Source: Bacteroidetes bacterium CG2_30_32_10
GTDB lineage: Bacteria > Bacteroidota > Bacteroidia > Bacteroidales > CG2-30-32-10
Direction: 5' to 3'
Assembly (NCBI GenBank): GCA_001872995.1
Contig: MNXO01000017.1
Location: forward strand, 1-21,582
Length of the DNA stretch: 21,582 bases
Shown here: positions 1 to 7,907 of the stretch, in pieces
Layout of the letters: each line of letters begins with the position of its first letter
Numbering within the stretch: the stretch's first letter is position 1
Position numbers and translations under genes: made by a program
The notes under the pieces: generated by a model
The model's input: only the letters and a program-made list of their open reading frames with translations
What the model was told of the DNA's origin: nothing
Database searches by the model: none

Positions 1-11
1 TAATTGATACA

Positions 12-239
12 ACGCTCCCATTATGAGTAGTCTATAAAAAAATAGTTAGCTACTACTCCATTTTTGGAGTATGATAAATAAAACTTTCTATAAGCTACTC
101 CAATTTTGGAGTTCAATAAAAAAAACTTTCTATAAGTTACTCAAATTTTAGAGTAATAACCCTAAGACTTCAGATATGCTATTCCATTTTTGGAGTAACG
201 ACCCTGAAACTTCAGATATGCTACTCCATTTTTGGAGTA
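12..239. repeat. Tandem array of 18-bp palindromes, exact 42-bp period
   Basis: Palindromes of consensus TACTCCATTTTTGGAGTA (7-bp arms, 4-nt T loop) start at 54, 96, 138, 180 and 222, exactly 42 bp apart. A decayed sixth copy lies in register at 12-29, where only the GAGTA arm is well kept. The copies at 54 and 222 are perfect. The copy at 96 is changed at the loop and the last base, that at 180 has one arm mismatch, and that at 138 has matched changes in both arms (CTC with GAG is kept, CCA becomes CAA). All five complete spacers are 24 bp. Spacers 72-95 and 114-137 share ACTTTCTATAAG; spacers 156-179 and 198-221 share ACTTCAGATATGC. The related spacers and absence of cas genes point to unit duplication, not CRISPR. 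The array may extend past the left edge. Confidence 0.9.
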
Positions 240-512
240 CGAACCCCGAAGGCAATTAGCAAGGGTTTTGATTTTTTACTGTTTTAAAAACTTTTTTGGG
301 AGGTAAATAAAAAATAAAATTTAAACGTTCCCCTATTTTTTAGATGAGGGTGTTATTTATTAAACCCAAAAATGTGCAATAAAAAATGTACAAAGAAAAA
401 TGAACAATTATTGTATTTTCAAGTTATTGTCAACCCGTTTACCCGTCCACTTGTTTACTCTTTTCAATTTATCAAATCCTTGCATTATCATTTCCCTTTG
501 CCTAAAAAGGCA
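240..512. other. AT-rich non-coding stretch downstream of sdhB
   Basis: I see no credible gene here; the short plus-strand reading frames overlap the end of sdhB and have no recognisable content. The only structure noted is a 5-bp stem with an AAAA loop at 499-512 (TGCCT/AGGCA), directly after the sdhB stop codon on the minus strand. It lacks a following T run, so it is a weak terminator candidate at best. Confidence 0.5.
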
Positions 513-1283
513 TTACTTTTCAGCAACGATTTTGGCGTGCAAAAATTCACGATTGAGGCGGGCAATATTGGTTACTGAAATCAATTTAGGACATTCCACT
601 TCGCAAGCATAAGTGTTGGTACAGTTTCCAAAACCAAGTTCATCCATTTTTTTAATCATGTTTTTAACACGTTCCACCGCCTCCACTTTACCTTGGGGCA
701 GCAATGCAAACTGCGAAACTTTTGCTGCAACAAACAACATGGCAGAAGCATTCTTGCAAGTAGCCACACAAGCACCACAACCAATACAAGCGGCAGCATC
801 CATCGAAAGGTCTGCATTTTTCTTGCTAATTAGAATGGCATTGGCATCTTGAGCACTACCTGTATTGATAGAAACAAAACCACCCGCTTGAATAATTTTA
901 TCCAACGCACTTCTGTCCACTACCAAATCTTTGATAATTGGAAAAGGTTTGGCTCTCCATGGTTCAATAACGATGGTATCTCCGTCTTTAAACTTACGCA
1001 TGTGCAATTGGCAAGTAGTTACGCCTAAATCTGGTCCATGAGGACGACCATTAATATATAAACCACACATACCACAAATGCCTTCGCGACAATCGTGGTC
1101 AAAAGCAACGGGGCAATCGGTAAAAGCAACAGAATCCTTGTTTTCACGGATCAACTGTTCGTTTAGCTGATCAAGCATCTCTAAAAAAGAACTGTCTTCC
1201 GAAACATTGTTAATTTTATAGGTTACGAATTTCCCTTTTGTTTTGGCATTTTTCTGACGCCAAATTTTAAGTGTAAGATTCAT
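513..1283 (-). CDS. sdhB: Succinate dehydrogenase/fumarate reductase iron-sulfur subunit
   Basis: This 256-residue protein is the electron-transfer subunit of respiratory complex II, passing electrons between the SdhA flavin and the membrane cytochrome b. All three cluster motifs are intact. The 2Fe-2S ligands are C65, C70, C73 and C91 (CREGICGMC, then TTCQLH). The 4Fe-4S motif is C166-x2-C169-x2-C172-x3-C176. The last motif is C221-x5-C227-x3-C231-P, supplying the 3Fe-4S cluster. The length is normal for the Bacteroidota/epsilon-type subunit. It is the last gene of the sdh operon, starting 11 bp after the stop of a secreted-protein gene. There is no clear Shine-Dalgarno sequence, as is usual in this phylum. 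The direction of catalysis in vivo (succinate oxidation or fumarate reduction) cannot be told from sequence. Confidence 0.96.
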   Translation of the reverse strand: MNLTLKIWRQKNAKTKGKFVTYKINNVSEDSSFLEMLDQLNEQLIRENKDSVAFTDCPVAFDHDCREGICGMCGLYINGRPHGPDLGVTTCQLHMRKFKDGDTIVIEPWRAKPFPIIKDLVVDRSALDKIIQAGGFVSINTGSAQDANAILISKKNADLSMDAAACIGCGACVATCKNASAMLFVAAKVSQFALLPQGKVEAVERVKNMIKKMDELGFGNCTNTYACEVECPKLISVTNIARLNREFLHAKIVAEK

Positions 1284-1294
1284 AGTATCGTTTA

Positions 1295-1855
1295 TTAATT
1301 AAATGTTTTTAAAAATAACTTTTGTAATTCTATTGACTTATCAATAACTTCTTTATCCTTGGCAAAATTAAGATCTTTTAATACTTGGTCTTCTTGGTAT
1401 CTAAACAATTTGCCATTCCAATAATAGTATCTGTATTCTTGTTTTGGAACATCTCCGTATTGGGTTGTTTTATAACAAAAAACAAGTTGACCTTTATCAT
1501 ATAAATATTCTTCATGCATTGTTCCAATAGCAATTAAAGAATTAATCTCAATTTTTTCCAAAACAATCCAGTCGGGTTGGTTCTCTTCTTGCTGAAATCC
1601 TGGTTGATCGTTGTACCAAAAAACTATTTTATTTGAATAAGTACCAACAGCTCTCCAAGAGCCATTGTTTGAATTGACATTTATTTCAGTGCTATATAAA
1701 TTGCCCCAACCTTCTTCTCCTGGTAATTTGCTTTTAGCAATTTTATAATTGGTATCAGCATATAGTGTCTTAATTTTCTTAAGCTTATCTTCTTGTCCAT
1801 AAGCGATGGCAGAATAAAAAAACACCAACAGCAAAAGAATTGGTAACTTTTTCAT
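1295..1855 (-). CDS. Uncharacterised secreted protein inside the sdh operon
   Basis: This is a 186-residue protein of unknown function. Residues 1-20 form a signal peptide (MKKLP, a hydrophobic run, likely cleavage after AYG), so it should be exported to the periplasm or outer surface. There is no lipobox cysteine and no sorting domain. The mature part is rich in aromatic and beta-prone segments such as YLYDKGQLVFCY and YRYYYWNGKLFRY, loosely like MORN-2-type strands, but I cannot assign a family. It starts 1 bp after the sdhA stop and ends 11 bp before sdhB, so it is almost certainly co-transcribed and probably translationally coupled with complex II. Whether it has a role in complex II assembly or is a passenger is unknown. 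Confidence 0.85.
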   Translation of the reverse strand: MKKLPILLLLVFFYSAIAYGQEDKLKKIKTLYADTNYKIAKSKLPGEEGWGNLYSTEINVNSNNGSWRAVGTYSNKIVFWYNDQPGFQQEENQPDWIVLEKIEINSLIAIGTMHEEYLYDKGQLVFCYKTTQYGDVPKQEYRYYYWNGKLFRYQEDQVLKDLNFAKDKEVIDKSIELQKLFLKTFN

Positions 1856-1856
1856 A

Positions 1857-3797
1857 CTATTTATAATTTCTTTGTTTCAATTCAATATCTTTAAATTGAA
1901 GTTGTTCTTTATTAAGTATTGCAGCTTTTCCTTCACCTGCATATTCCCAGGCAGCGACATACTTAAAGTTTTCATCATCGCGAAGCGCTTCTCCTTCGGC
2001 TGTTTGATATTCTTCACGAAAATGACCTCCACAGGATTCTTTACGATGTAAGGCATCTGTAGCTAACAATTCGCCCAATTCAAAATAATTTGCCAACCTA
2101 TCAGCTTTTTCTAATTCAGTATTAAATTCAGTGGTCTCCCCAGTAATTTTAACATCTTTCCAGAATTCATTTTTCAATTCATTAATTAACTCAATGCCTT
2201 TGGTCAAACCATTTTCGTTTCTGCCCATACCACAATGCTCCCACATAATTTTCCCAAGATGTTTATGAAAATCATCAACGGTACGTTTGCCTTTAACAGC
2301 CATTAATTTATCAATACGTTGACTTACTTCTTTTTCTGATTCAACAAAAGAGCTATCATCTGTTGATAATTTAGGAGTACGCAATTCTTTTGATAAATAC
2401 TCGCCTAAAGTATAAGGAATAACAAAATAACCATCTGCTAATCCTTGCATCAATGCAGATGCACCTAAACGATTTGCTCCATGGTCAGAAAAATTACACT
2501 CGCCCAATGCAAAGCAACCAGGTATTGTTGTCATTAAATTATAATCAACCCATAAACCACCCATTACATAATGAACAGCAGGATAAATCATCATTGGGCT
2601 TTCATAAGCATTGACATCCATTATTTTTTCGTACATCTGGAATAGGTTTCCGTAACGTTCTTCTATCGTATGTTTCCCGTGTTTTTTTAATGCATTTTCA
2701 AAATCGAGGTAAACAGCCAAACCAGTATTATTCACCCCAAAACCAGCATCGCAGCGTTCTTTAGCAGCTCTGGAAGCCACGTCTCTTGGCACCAAATTGC
2801 CAAAAGCGGGATAACGTCTTTCTAAATAATAATCTCTATCTTCTTCTTTGATAGAATTGGCATTGATTGATTTGGTTTTAAGCTTGTCGGCATCTTCTTT
2901 ATTTTTAGGAACCCAAATACGACCATCATTTCTAAGACTCTCGCTCATCAATGTTAGCTTAGATTGTTGTTCGCCATGAACAGGAATACAAGTAGGATGA
3001 ATTTGGGTGAAACAAGGATTTGCGAAGAATGCGCCTTTTTTATGAGCCTGCCATATTGCAGAGGCATTGGAACCCATGGCATTGGTAGATAAAAAGAAAG
3101 TATTTCCATATCCACCCGTAGCTAAAATAACGGCATTTGCAGAATGTCTTTCAATTTCACCTGTAATTAAATTTCGAGTGATTATGCCTCTTGCTTTTCC
3201 GTCAACAACTACCAAATCTAACATTTCGCGACGAGGGAATAGTTTTACTGTTCCTTTGGCAACCTGGCGGCTTAAACTGCCATAAGCTCCTAACAATAAC
3301 TGTTGTCCGGTTTGACCTCTAGCATAAAATGTTCTCGAAACTTGAGCACCACCAAACGAACGATTATCCAACAAACCACCATAATCTCTGGCAAAAGGAA
3401 TTCCTTGAGCAACACATTGGTCAATAATGCTATTGCTTACTTCTGCCAAGCGATATACATTCCCTTCTCTTGCTCTGTAATCACCACCTTTAATAGTATC
3501 ATAAAATAAACGATAAACACTATCGCCATCGTTTTGATAATTTTTAGCAGCATTGATGCCACCTTGAGCAGCAATGCTATGAGCTCTTCGAGGGCTATCT
3601 TGATAACAGAATGATTTAACATTATACCCCAATTCGCCTAAAGAAGCTGCCGCAGAAGCTCCTGCCAAACCGGTGCCAACAATAATAACATCAAATTTCT
3701 TTTTATTTGCAGGACTTACCAAATTGCAGTTCGATTTATAAAACGACCATTTGTCTTGTATGGGTCCTTCGGGTATTTTTGCATCAAGTGTTGTCAT
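1857..3797 (-). CDS. sdhA: Succinate dehydrogenase/fumarate reductase flavoprotein subunit
   Basis: This 646-residue catalytic subunit of complex II interconverts succinate and fumarate. The Rossmann FAD-binding motif GTGLAG is at residues 41-46. The HSIAAQGGINAA motif begins at H73, the family's covalent FAD-attachment histidine. HPTCIPVHG and RRYPAFGNLVPRDVASRA are substrate-binding and catalytic segments, the latter with the family's catalytic arginine in PRD. ALGECNFSDHGANRLGASAL closes the FAD site near the C-terminal side of the flavin domain. Length and motifs fit the Bacteroidota/epsilonproteobacterial FrdA-like branch used with a single cytochrome b subunit. It lies 32 bp after sdhC and 1 bp before the secreted-protein gene. 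Confidence 0.97.
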   Translation of the reverse strand: MTTLDAKIPEGPIQDKWSFYKSNCNLVSPANKKKFDVIIVGTGLAGASAAASLGELGYNVKSFCYQDSPRRAHSIAAQGGINAAKNYQNDGDSVYRLFYDTIKGGDYRAREGNVYRLAEVSNSIIDQCVAQGIPFARDYGGLLDNRSFGGAQVSRTFYARGQTGQQLLLGAYGSLSRQVAKGTVKLFPRREMLDLVVVDGKARGIITRNLITGEIERHSANAVILATGGYGNTFFLSTNAMGSNASAIWQAHKKGAFFANPCFTQIHPTCIPVHGEQQSKLTLMSESLRNDGRIWVPKNKEDADKLKTKSINANSIKEEDRDYYLERRYPAFGNLVPRDVASRAAKERCDAGFGVNNTGLAVYLDFENALKKHGKHTIEERYGNLFQMYEKIMDVNAYESPMMIYPAVHYVMGGLWVDYNLMTTIPGCFALGECNFSDHGANRLGASALMQGLADGYFVIPYTLGEYLSKELRTPKLSTDDSSFVESEKEVSQRIDKLMAVKGKRTVDDFHKHLGKIMWEHCGMGRNENGLTKGIELINELKNEFWKDVKITGETTEFNTELEKADRLANYFELGELLATDALHRKESCGGHFREEYQTAEGEALRDDENFKYVAAWEYAGEGKAAILNKEQLQFKDIELKQRNYK

Positions 3798-3829
3798 ATA
3801 AACTATATTATTTGCTGTTATCGAAAATA

Positions 3830-4498
3830 TTAATTGTAAAAAAACATAAAATAAATAGGAATTAAAATAAAACCTCCTGCAACCACAATAGAGTAAATGG
3901 TTGCAATAACTTTTAATGCTGGAGTATAATGATTATGGTTAACTCCCAGTGTTTGAAAAGCAGATTGAAAAGCGTGATTTAGGTGAAATCCAAGTAATAT
4001 CAATAGGGCAATATAAATAAAAGAGTATATTTTATTAGAGAATAATAAAACAGCCATTGTATAAAAATCATGAACCCCCACCCCAACAGGAGGCTCTACT
4101 ATTCCCAATTTTACAAAGTAAAAGTTCATAAAATGAATGGCAAGGAATATAAAAATTACCAAGCCAGTCCAGATCATATACTTTGAAAAGAAAGATGTTT
4201 TTGATTTGTTCATCACATAATATCCTACTGGTCGGGAAATCCAGTTTTTAATTTGAAGAATAACCCCCACTAAAGCGTGTAAAATGAAACCACCAAAAAG
4301 GAAAACCTCAAAGATTTTGATAAGCACATTGGTCGTCATAAATTTAACGGCTTTCGAATATAGGAGACCTCCATCATCTAATAATAACATCAAATTAATG
4401 GTAAGATGCACCAATAGAAAAATAATTAAAAACAAACCAGCCAAAGCCATAATTAACTTTTTGCTGATGGATGATACCTGAAATAATTTGCTGTCCAT
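3830..4498 (-). CDS. sdhC: Succinate dehydrogenase cytochrome b subunit (type B)
   Basis: This 222-residue membrane anchor of complex II carries di-haem cytochrome b and the quinone site. Five hydrophobic spans are visible at about residues 14-36, 60-83, 107-129, 148-171 and 195-219. Histidines suited to haem ligation lie in or next to the spans: H31 (LLVHLTIN), H74 (ILHALVG), H122 (AIHFMNF), and H172/H175 (GFHLNHAFQ). The single five-helix subunit, without a separate SdhD, is the type B arrangement usual in Bacteroidota. It is the first gene of the operon and is divergent from the pepP-like gene across a 124-bp gap. The assigned start gives a short cytoplasmic N-terminus before the first span. 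Confidence 0.93.
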   Translation of the reverse strand: MDSKLFQVSSISKKLIMALAGLFLIIFLLVHLTINLMLLLDDGGLLYSKAVKFMTTNVLIKIFEVFLFGGFILHALVGVILQIKNWISRPVGYYVMNKSKTSFFSKYMIWTGLVIFIFLAIHFMNFYFVKLGIVEPPVGVGVHDFYTMAVLLFSNKIYSFIYIALLILLGFHLNHAFQSAFQTLGVNHNHYTPALKVIATIYSIVVAGGFILIPIYFMFFYN

Positions 4499-4522
4499 AA
4501 AAATTATTTTAAATTTACCAAT

Positions 4523-4549
4523 TTGTAAAATAAATTTTCATTTACTTTG
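4523..4549 (+). promoter_or_regulatory. Weak candidate promoter for the aminopeptidase gene
   Basis: TTG at 4523-4525 and TACTTTG at 4543-4549 on the plus strand approximate the phylum's -33/-7 pattern, but the -7 box is one base short. It would start transcription roughly 65-70 nt before the ATG at 4623. The box overlaps the leader predicted for sdhC on the other strand. Confidence 0.25.
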
Positions 4550-4564
4550 TATTAAATAACCAAA

Positions 4565-4595
4565 CAAATTTATGGTTTATTTAATTCAATCACAA
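4565..4595 (-). promoter_or_regulatory. Candidate promoter of the sdh operon
   Basis: On the minus strand a TTG (4593-4595) is followed after 20 bp by TAAATTTG (4565-4572). This fits the Bacteroidota promoter pattern TTG, about 19 bp, TAnnTTTG. It would give a leader of about 60 nt before the sdhC start at 4498. This is a pattern match in very AT-rich DNA, so chance is possible. Confidence 0.45.
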
Positions 4596-4622
4596 ATATT
4601 ATTTATTATTTAAATTAAAATT

Positions 4623-5918
4623 ATGAAATATTTACCTATTAAACAACAACTCTTTGTTAAAAATCGTGAAAGATTTTGCAAACTTTTAAAACCAAATTCC
4701 ATTGCTATTTTTAATAGCAATGACGAAATGCCTCGCAATGGTGACCAAAATTTCTTATATCGTCAAAACTCCGATATGTTTTATTTGAGTGGAATCGACC
4801 AAGAACAATCTATACTGGTTATTTATCCCGATTGTGTTCGCAAAGAATACCGCGAAATTCTGTTTCTACGCGAAACAAACGAACATATTGCCGTTTGGGA
4901 AGGACACAAATACACAAAAGCAGAAGCTACCGAAGCTTCGGGTGTTAAAAATATTATTTGGTTAGATTCTTTCGATAGTGTTATGAAAGATTTAATGTCA
5001 AATGCAGAACATGTTTATTTGAATATGAACGAAAATATTCGTTTAGCAACTACTGTTCCTTATAGAGACGTTCGCTTTGCAAATGAATGGAAGTCAAAAT
5101 ACCCTTTCCACAAATACGAAAGAGCTGCACCATTGGTTACCAAATTACGTACTGTTAAATCTGCCGAAGAAGTAGAATTAATCCAAGAAGCTTGCAACAT
5201 TACAGGAAAGGCATTTGATAAAGTAATGCGTTTTGTTAAGCCTGGAGTAATGGAATATGAAGTGGAAGCCGAAATTATACACGAATTTATTCGCAACAGA
5301 GCAAATGGTCATTCATACAACCCTATTATTGCATCAGGTGCAAGTGCTTGTATTCTTCATTATGTTGAAAACAATAAACCTTGTAAAAATGGTGATTTAA
5401 TTTTGCTTGATTTTGGTGCCGAATATGCCAATTATGCTGGAGATTTATCAAGAACTATTCCTGCAAATGGTAAATTTACAAAACGTCAAAAAGATGTTTA
5501 CAATGCTACCCTACGTGTAATGAAGTTTGCAACTAGCAAATTAGTTGTTGGCACTACTATTGATGCTTATCATGCTGAAGTTTGTAAAAAAATGGAACAA
5601 GAGTTGATTGGCTTGGGCTTATTTACAATAGAAGATGTTAAAAAACAGGCTCCTAATGCTCCCTTATTTATGAAATATTATCCTCACGGCACTTCTCATT
5701 TTATGGGTTTAGATGTGCACGATGTGGGTTGCAAACAAGAACTTCTCCAAGATGGAATGGTTTTCAGTTGCGAACCTGGCATTTATATTCCTGAAGAAGG
5801 CATTGGTATCAGAATTGAAAATGATATTCTTATTACCAAAAACGGTCCAGTGGACTTGATGAAACATATTCCTTTGGAAGTAGAAGAAATTGAAGCCATT
5901 ATGGCAAAAGGAAAATAA
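4623..5918 (+). CDS. pepP: Xaa-Pro aminopeptidase (aminopeptidase P, M24B)
   Basis: This 431-residue cytoplasmic metallopeptidase removes an N-terminal residue that precedes proline. Residues 1 to about 165 are the AMP_N domain (note RQNSDMFYLSG). The rest is the pita-bread catalytic domain. By comparison with E. coli PepP, the dimetal ligands are D263 and D274 (LLDFGAEYANYAGDLSRT), H359 (HGTSHFMG), E384 (CEPGIYIPEEG) and E399 (IRIEND). H355 and H366 match the further active-site histidines. All ligands are present and the length is typical. There is no signal peptide. It is transcribed divergently from sdhC and stands alone, with 139 bp before the next plus-strand gene. Confidence 0.95.
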   Translation: MKYLPIKQQLFVKNRERFCKLLKPNSIAIFNSNDEMPRNGDQNFLYRQNSDMFYLSGIDQEQSILVIYPDCVRKEYREILFLRETNEHIAVWEGHKYTKAEATEASGVKNIIWLDSFDSVMKDLMSNAEHVYLNMNENIRLATTVPYRDVRFANEWKSKYPFHKYERAAPLVTKLRTVKSAEEVELIQEACNITGKAFDKVMRFVKPGVMEYEVEAEIIHEFIRNRANGHSYNPIIASGASACILHYVENNKPCKNGDLILLDFGAEYANYAGDLSRTIPANGKFTKRQKDVYNATLRVMKFATSKLVVGTTIDAYHAEVCKKMEQELIGLGLFTIEDVKKQAPNAPLFMKYYPHGTSHFMGLDVHDVGCKQELLQDGMVFSCEPGIYIPEEGIGIRIENDILITKNGPVDLMKHIPLEVEEIEAIMAKGK

Positions 5919-6030
5919 GGAGTAAATTATTATATCAAAAAAGCCTGTTATTATCAATTCAGACTAAAAGAGACATCTTTAATAATTGACAACTTTTCAT
6001 CAGACCAACAAACCTTACCAAAATATTATG

Positions 6031-6038
6031 TAAATTTG
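6031..6038 (+). promoter_or_regulatory. -7 element ahead of the restriction-modification genes
   Basis: TAAATTTG matches the Bacteroidota -7 consensus TAnnTTTG. It lies 19 nt before the ATG at 6058, implying a very short leader. No TTG sits at the expected -33 distance, so a partner element is missing or diverged. Confidence 0.35.
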
Positions 6039-6057
6039 TACTCAGAGAAAATTGAAA

Positions 6058-6918
6058 ATGGATATAAAGGCTGACATATATTTAGGAGACAGCAAGGAAA
6101 AATTAAAACTTTTACTTGATAACTCAGTAGACTTAATCGTAACTTCTCCGCCTTATGCAGACCAACGAAAACAAACTTATGGAGGTATTCCTCCCGATAA
6201 GTATGTGGAGTGGTTTTTGCCAATTTCAAAACAACTTTTGCGAGTATTGAAACCCACTGGGACCTTTGTTTTAAACATCAAAGAGAAAGTTACAGAAGGT
6301 GAGCGTAATACTTATGTTATGGAGTTAATACTTGAAATGCGTAAACAGGGATGGTTGTGGACAGAGGAATTTATTTGGCACAAAAAAAACTGTTACCCTG
6401 GAAAATGGCCAAATCGCTTTCGTGACGCTTGGGAGAGGCTTCTTCAATTTAACAAAGACCGCAAATTCAATATGTATCAAGAAGAGGTTATGGTTCCAAT
6501 GGGCGATTGGGCAAAAACACGTCTTAAAAAGCTTTCTGAAACCGACAAAATTAGAGACAATTCGAAAGTTGGAAGCGGATTTGGTAAAAATATTTCAAAC
6601 TGGATAGACAGAGAAAAAGCCTATCCAACGAATGTAGTTCACCTTGCAACAGAATGCAATAACAAAAATCATAGTGCTGCATTCCCAGAAGAATTACCAG
6701 AATGGTTTATTAAACTATTCACAAAAGAAAATGACACAGTTCTTGACCCATTTATGGGTTCAGGAACTACATTAAATGTTGCCAATAGAATGATGCGTCA
6801 TTCAATCGGCATTGACATTGTTCCAGAATATTATGAAATGGTCAAAAACCAGTTAAGACCTGTCGAACTTTATTTATTTGAACCTACATTAAAATATGAG
6901 AAAATTAAATCTGATTGA
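6058..6918 (+). CDS. Type II DNA methyltransferase, beta-class (N4C/N6A)
   Basis: This 286-residue amino-methyltransferase most likely protects host DNA from the endonuclease encoded next to it. Catalytic motif IV TSPPY is at residues 29-33. The AdoMet-binding motif I DPFMGSGT is at 230-237, followed by GIDIVPEYYEM. The order IV then I marks the beta class (PF01555 type). TSPPY is commonest in N4-cytosine enzymes, but N6-adenine is not excluded. The centre (about 100-200) is the probable target-recognition region. I prefer the ATG at 6058 over the in-frame TTG at 6052: the protein then begins MDIKADIYLGDS, a normal start for this family, and a purine-rich CAGAGAAAA lies upstream. The 3' end overlaps the endonuclease gene by 23 bp. 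Confidence 0.93.
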   Translation: MDIKADIYLGDSKEKLKLLLDNSVDLIVTSPPYADQRKQTYGGIPPDKYVEWFLPISKQLLRVLKPTGTFVLNIKEKVTEGERNTYVMELILEMRKQGWLWTEEFIWHKKNCYPGKWPNRFRDAWERLLQFNKDRKFNMYQEEVMVPMGDWAKTRLKKLSETDKIRDNSKVGSGFGKNISNWIDREKAYPTNVVHLATECNNKNHSAAFPEELPEWFIKLFTKENDTVLDPFMGSGTTLNVANRMMRHSIGIDIVPEYYEMVKNQLRPVELYLFEPTLKYEKIKSD

Positions 6919-7630
6919 TGTAACGCAATACGTTGAAAAAAACATTGGAACATTTCATCAAAAGCGCATCCAAAGTCTTGACGATTTGAAGCTTTCAAAA
7001 GTTCTTAAGCGAAAAAATCCTTATCTCTTTAAAGCAAAATTCGTTCTGACAGCAGAGCAAATTATACGTGGAATTGTAGATGCTCATATTTCTTCAAATG
7101 AAGAAACTATTTTTGGCGACTGGCTTGAGGGACTTGTCCTATTCATTAATGAAAAAGTATATGGCGGTCAAAAATCAGGCATTACAGGCATTGACCTTGA
7201 ATTTGACAATGAAGGAATTAGAAATATTATTACAATAAAATCAGGACCTAATTGGGGCAATAGCTCACAAATTACAAAAATGGTAACAGATTTTAAGACT
7301 GCAAAAAAAACTTTAAGAACAAGCAATTCGCAACTTAATATTGTTGCGATTAATGGTTGTTTTTACGGTAGAGACAATAAGCCTGATAAGGGAGACTATT
7401 TTAAATATTGCGGACAAGTTTTTTGGGAGTTTATATCAGGAAACAAAGATTTATATATTGATATAATAGAACCACTTGGACACTTGGCTAAGGAGAAAAA
7501 TGAGGACTTTATAAAATCTTATTCGCAAATGATTAACAAATTTACAAGAGAATTTGCTAATGAATTTTGCAATGACAATGGGGAAATAAATTGGGTAAAA
7601 CTAGTTTGCTTTAATTCATCCTCTAATTAA
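6896..7630 (+). CDS. Type II restriction endonuclease (PmeII-like)
   Basis: This 244-residue protein is the probable endonuclease partner of the upstream methyltransferase. The family call rests on the segment TGIDLEFDN ... IITIKSGPNWGNSSQ, which I recognise from PmeII-type enzymes, and on gene order; I cannot verify it by search. A PD-(D/E)xK-like core can be drawn with E78 (GDWLEG), D100 (GIDLEF) and K115 (ITIKSG). The position two before the lysine is not acidic, so the site departs from the canonical motif; E102 or E78 may supply the missing ligand. Its ATG lies within the last 23 bp of the methyltransferase gene, in another frame, which suggests translational coupling. It converges on atpC with 12 bp between stop codons. 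Confidence 0.75.
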   Translation: MRKLNLIDVTQYVEKNIGTFHQKRIQSLDDLKLSKVLKRKNPYLFKAKFVLTAEQIIRGIVDAHISSNEETIFGDWLEGLVLFINEKVYGGQKSGITGIDLEFDNEGIRNIITIKSGPNWGNSSQITKMVTDFKTAKKTLRTSNSQLNIVAINGCFYGRDNKPDKGDYFKYCGQVFWEFISGNKDLYIDIIEPLGHLAKEKNEDFIKSYSQMINKFTREFANEFCNDNGEINWVKLVCFNSSSN

Positions 7631-7642
7631 TCAAAAGGCAAA

Positions 7643-7879
7643 TTATTCAGCCAATATCAATGCTTTGTTATTTAACACTTCCAACACGCCTCCTTTAATA
7701 TCAAAGTATTGGGTTTTATCATTTTCGTCAATTACTTTCACCTTGCCTAACTTAAGCACTGAAATAATGGCGGCATGGTTATTTAATATTTCAAAAGAAC
7801 CATCTACACCAGGTAGTTGAACTAAACTTACATTACCAGTAAATATGATGGCATCGGGCGAAACTATCTCTAAAAGCAT
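7643..7879 (-). CDS. atpC: ATP synthase F1 epsilon subunit
   Basis: This 78-residue subunit of the F1 central stalk couples rotation to catalysis. It consists only of the N-terminal beta-sandwich domain (MLLEIVSPDAIIFTG, the LPGVDGSFEILNNHAAIIS motif, then FDIKGGVLEVLNNKALIL). The C-terminal two-helix domain that inhibits ATP hydrolysis in E. coli (about 139 residues in total) is absent. Short epsilon subunits are usual in Bacteroidota, so this is probably natural, not a truncation. It follows atpD by 28 bp on the same strand and presumably shares its transcript. No terminator is visible in the 12 bp separating it from the convergent endonuclease gene. Confidence 0.95.
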   Translation of the reverse strand: MLLEIVSPDAIIFTGNVSLVQLPGVDGSFEILNNHAAIISVLKLGKVKVIDENDKTQYFDIKGGVLEVLNNKALILAE

Positions 7880-7907
7880 ATATTATCAAGTGTTAATGTT
7901 CAACTTT

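Noticed and set aside
12..239. CRISPR array (regular repeats and equal spacers)
   Set aside because: Repeats are only 18 bp and imperfect, spacers are related to each other in pairs, and no cas gene is present.
372..612. Two overlapping plus-strand ORFs of about 70 codons
   Set aside because: They overlap the sdhB 3' end, start in AT-rich DNA, and show no recognisable protein features.
6052..6057. TTG at 6052 as start of the methyltransferase
   Set aside because: The ATG two codons later gives a normal family N-terminus and needs no rare start codon.
7643..7879. Truncated atpC caused by the neighbouring restriction genes
   Set aside because: The beta-sandwich domain is complete, and epsilon subunits lacking the helical domain are usual in Bacteroidota.
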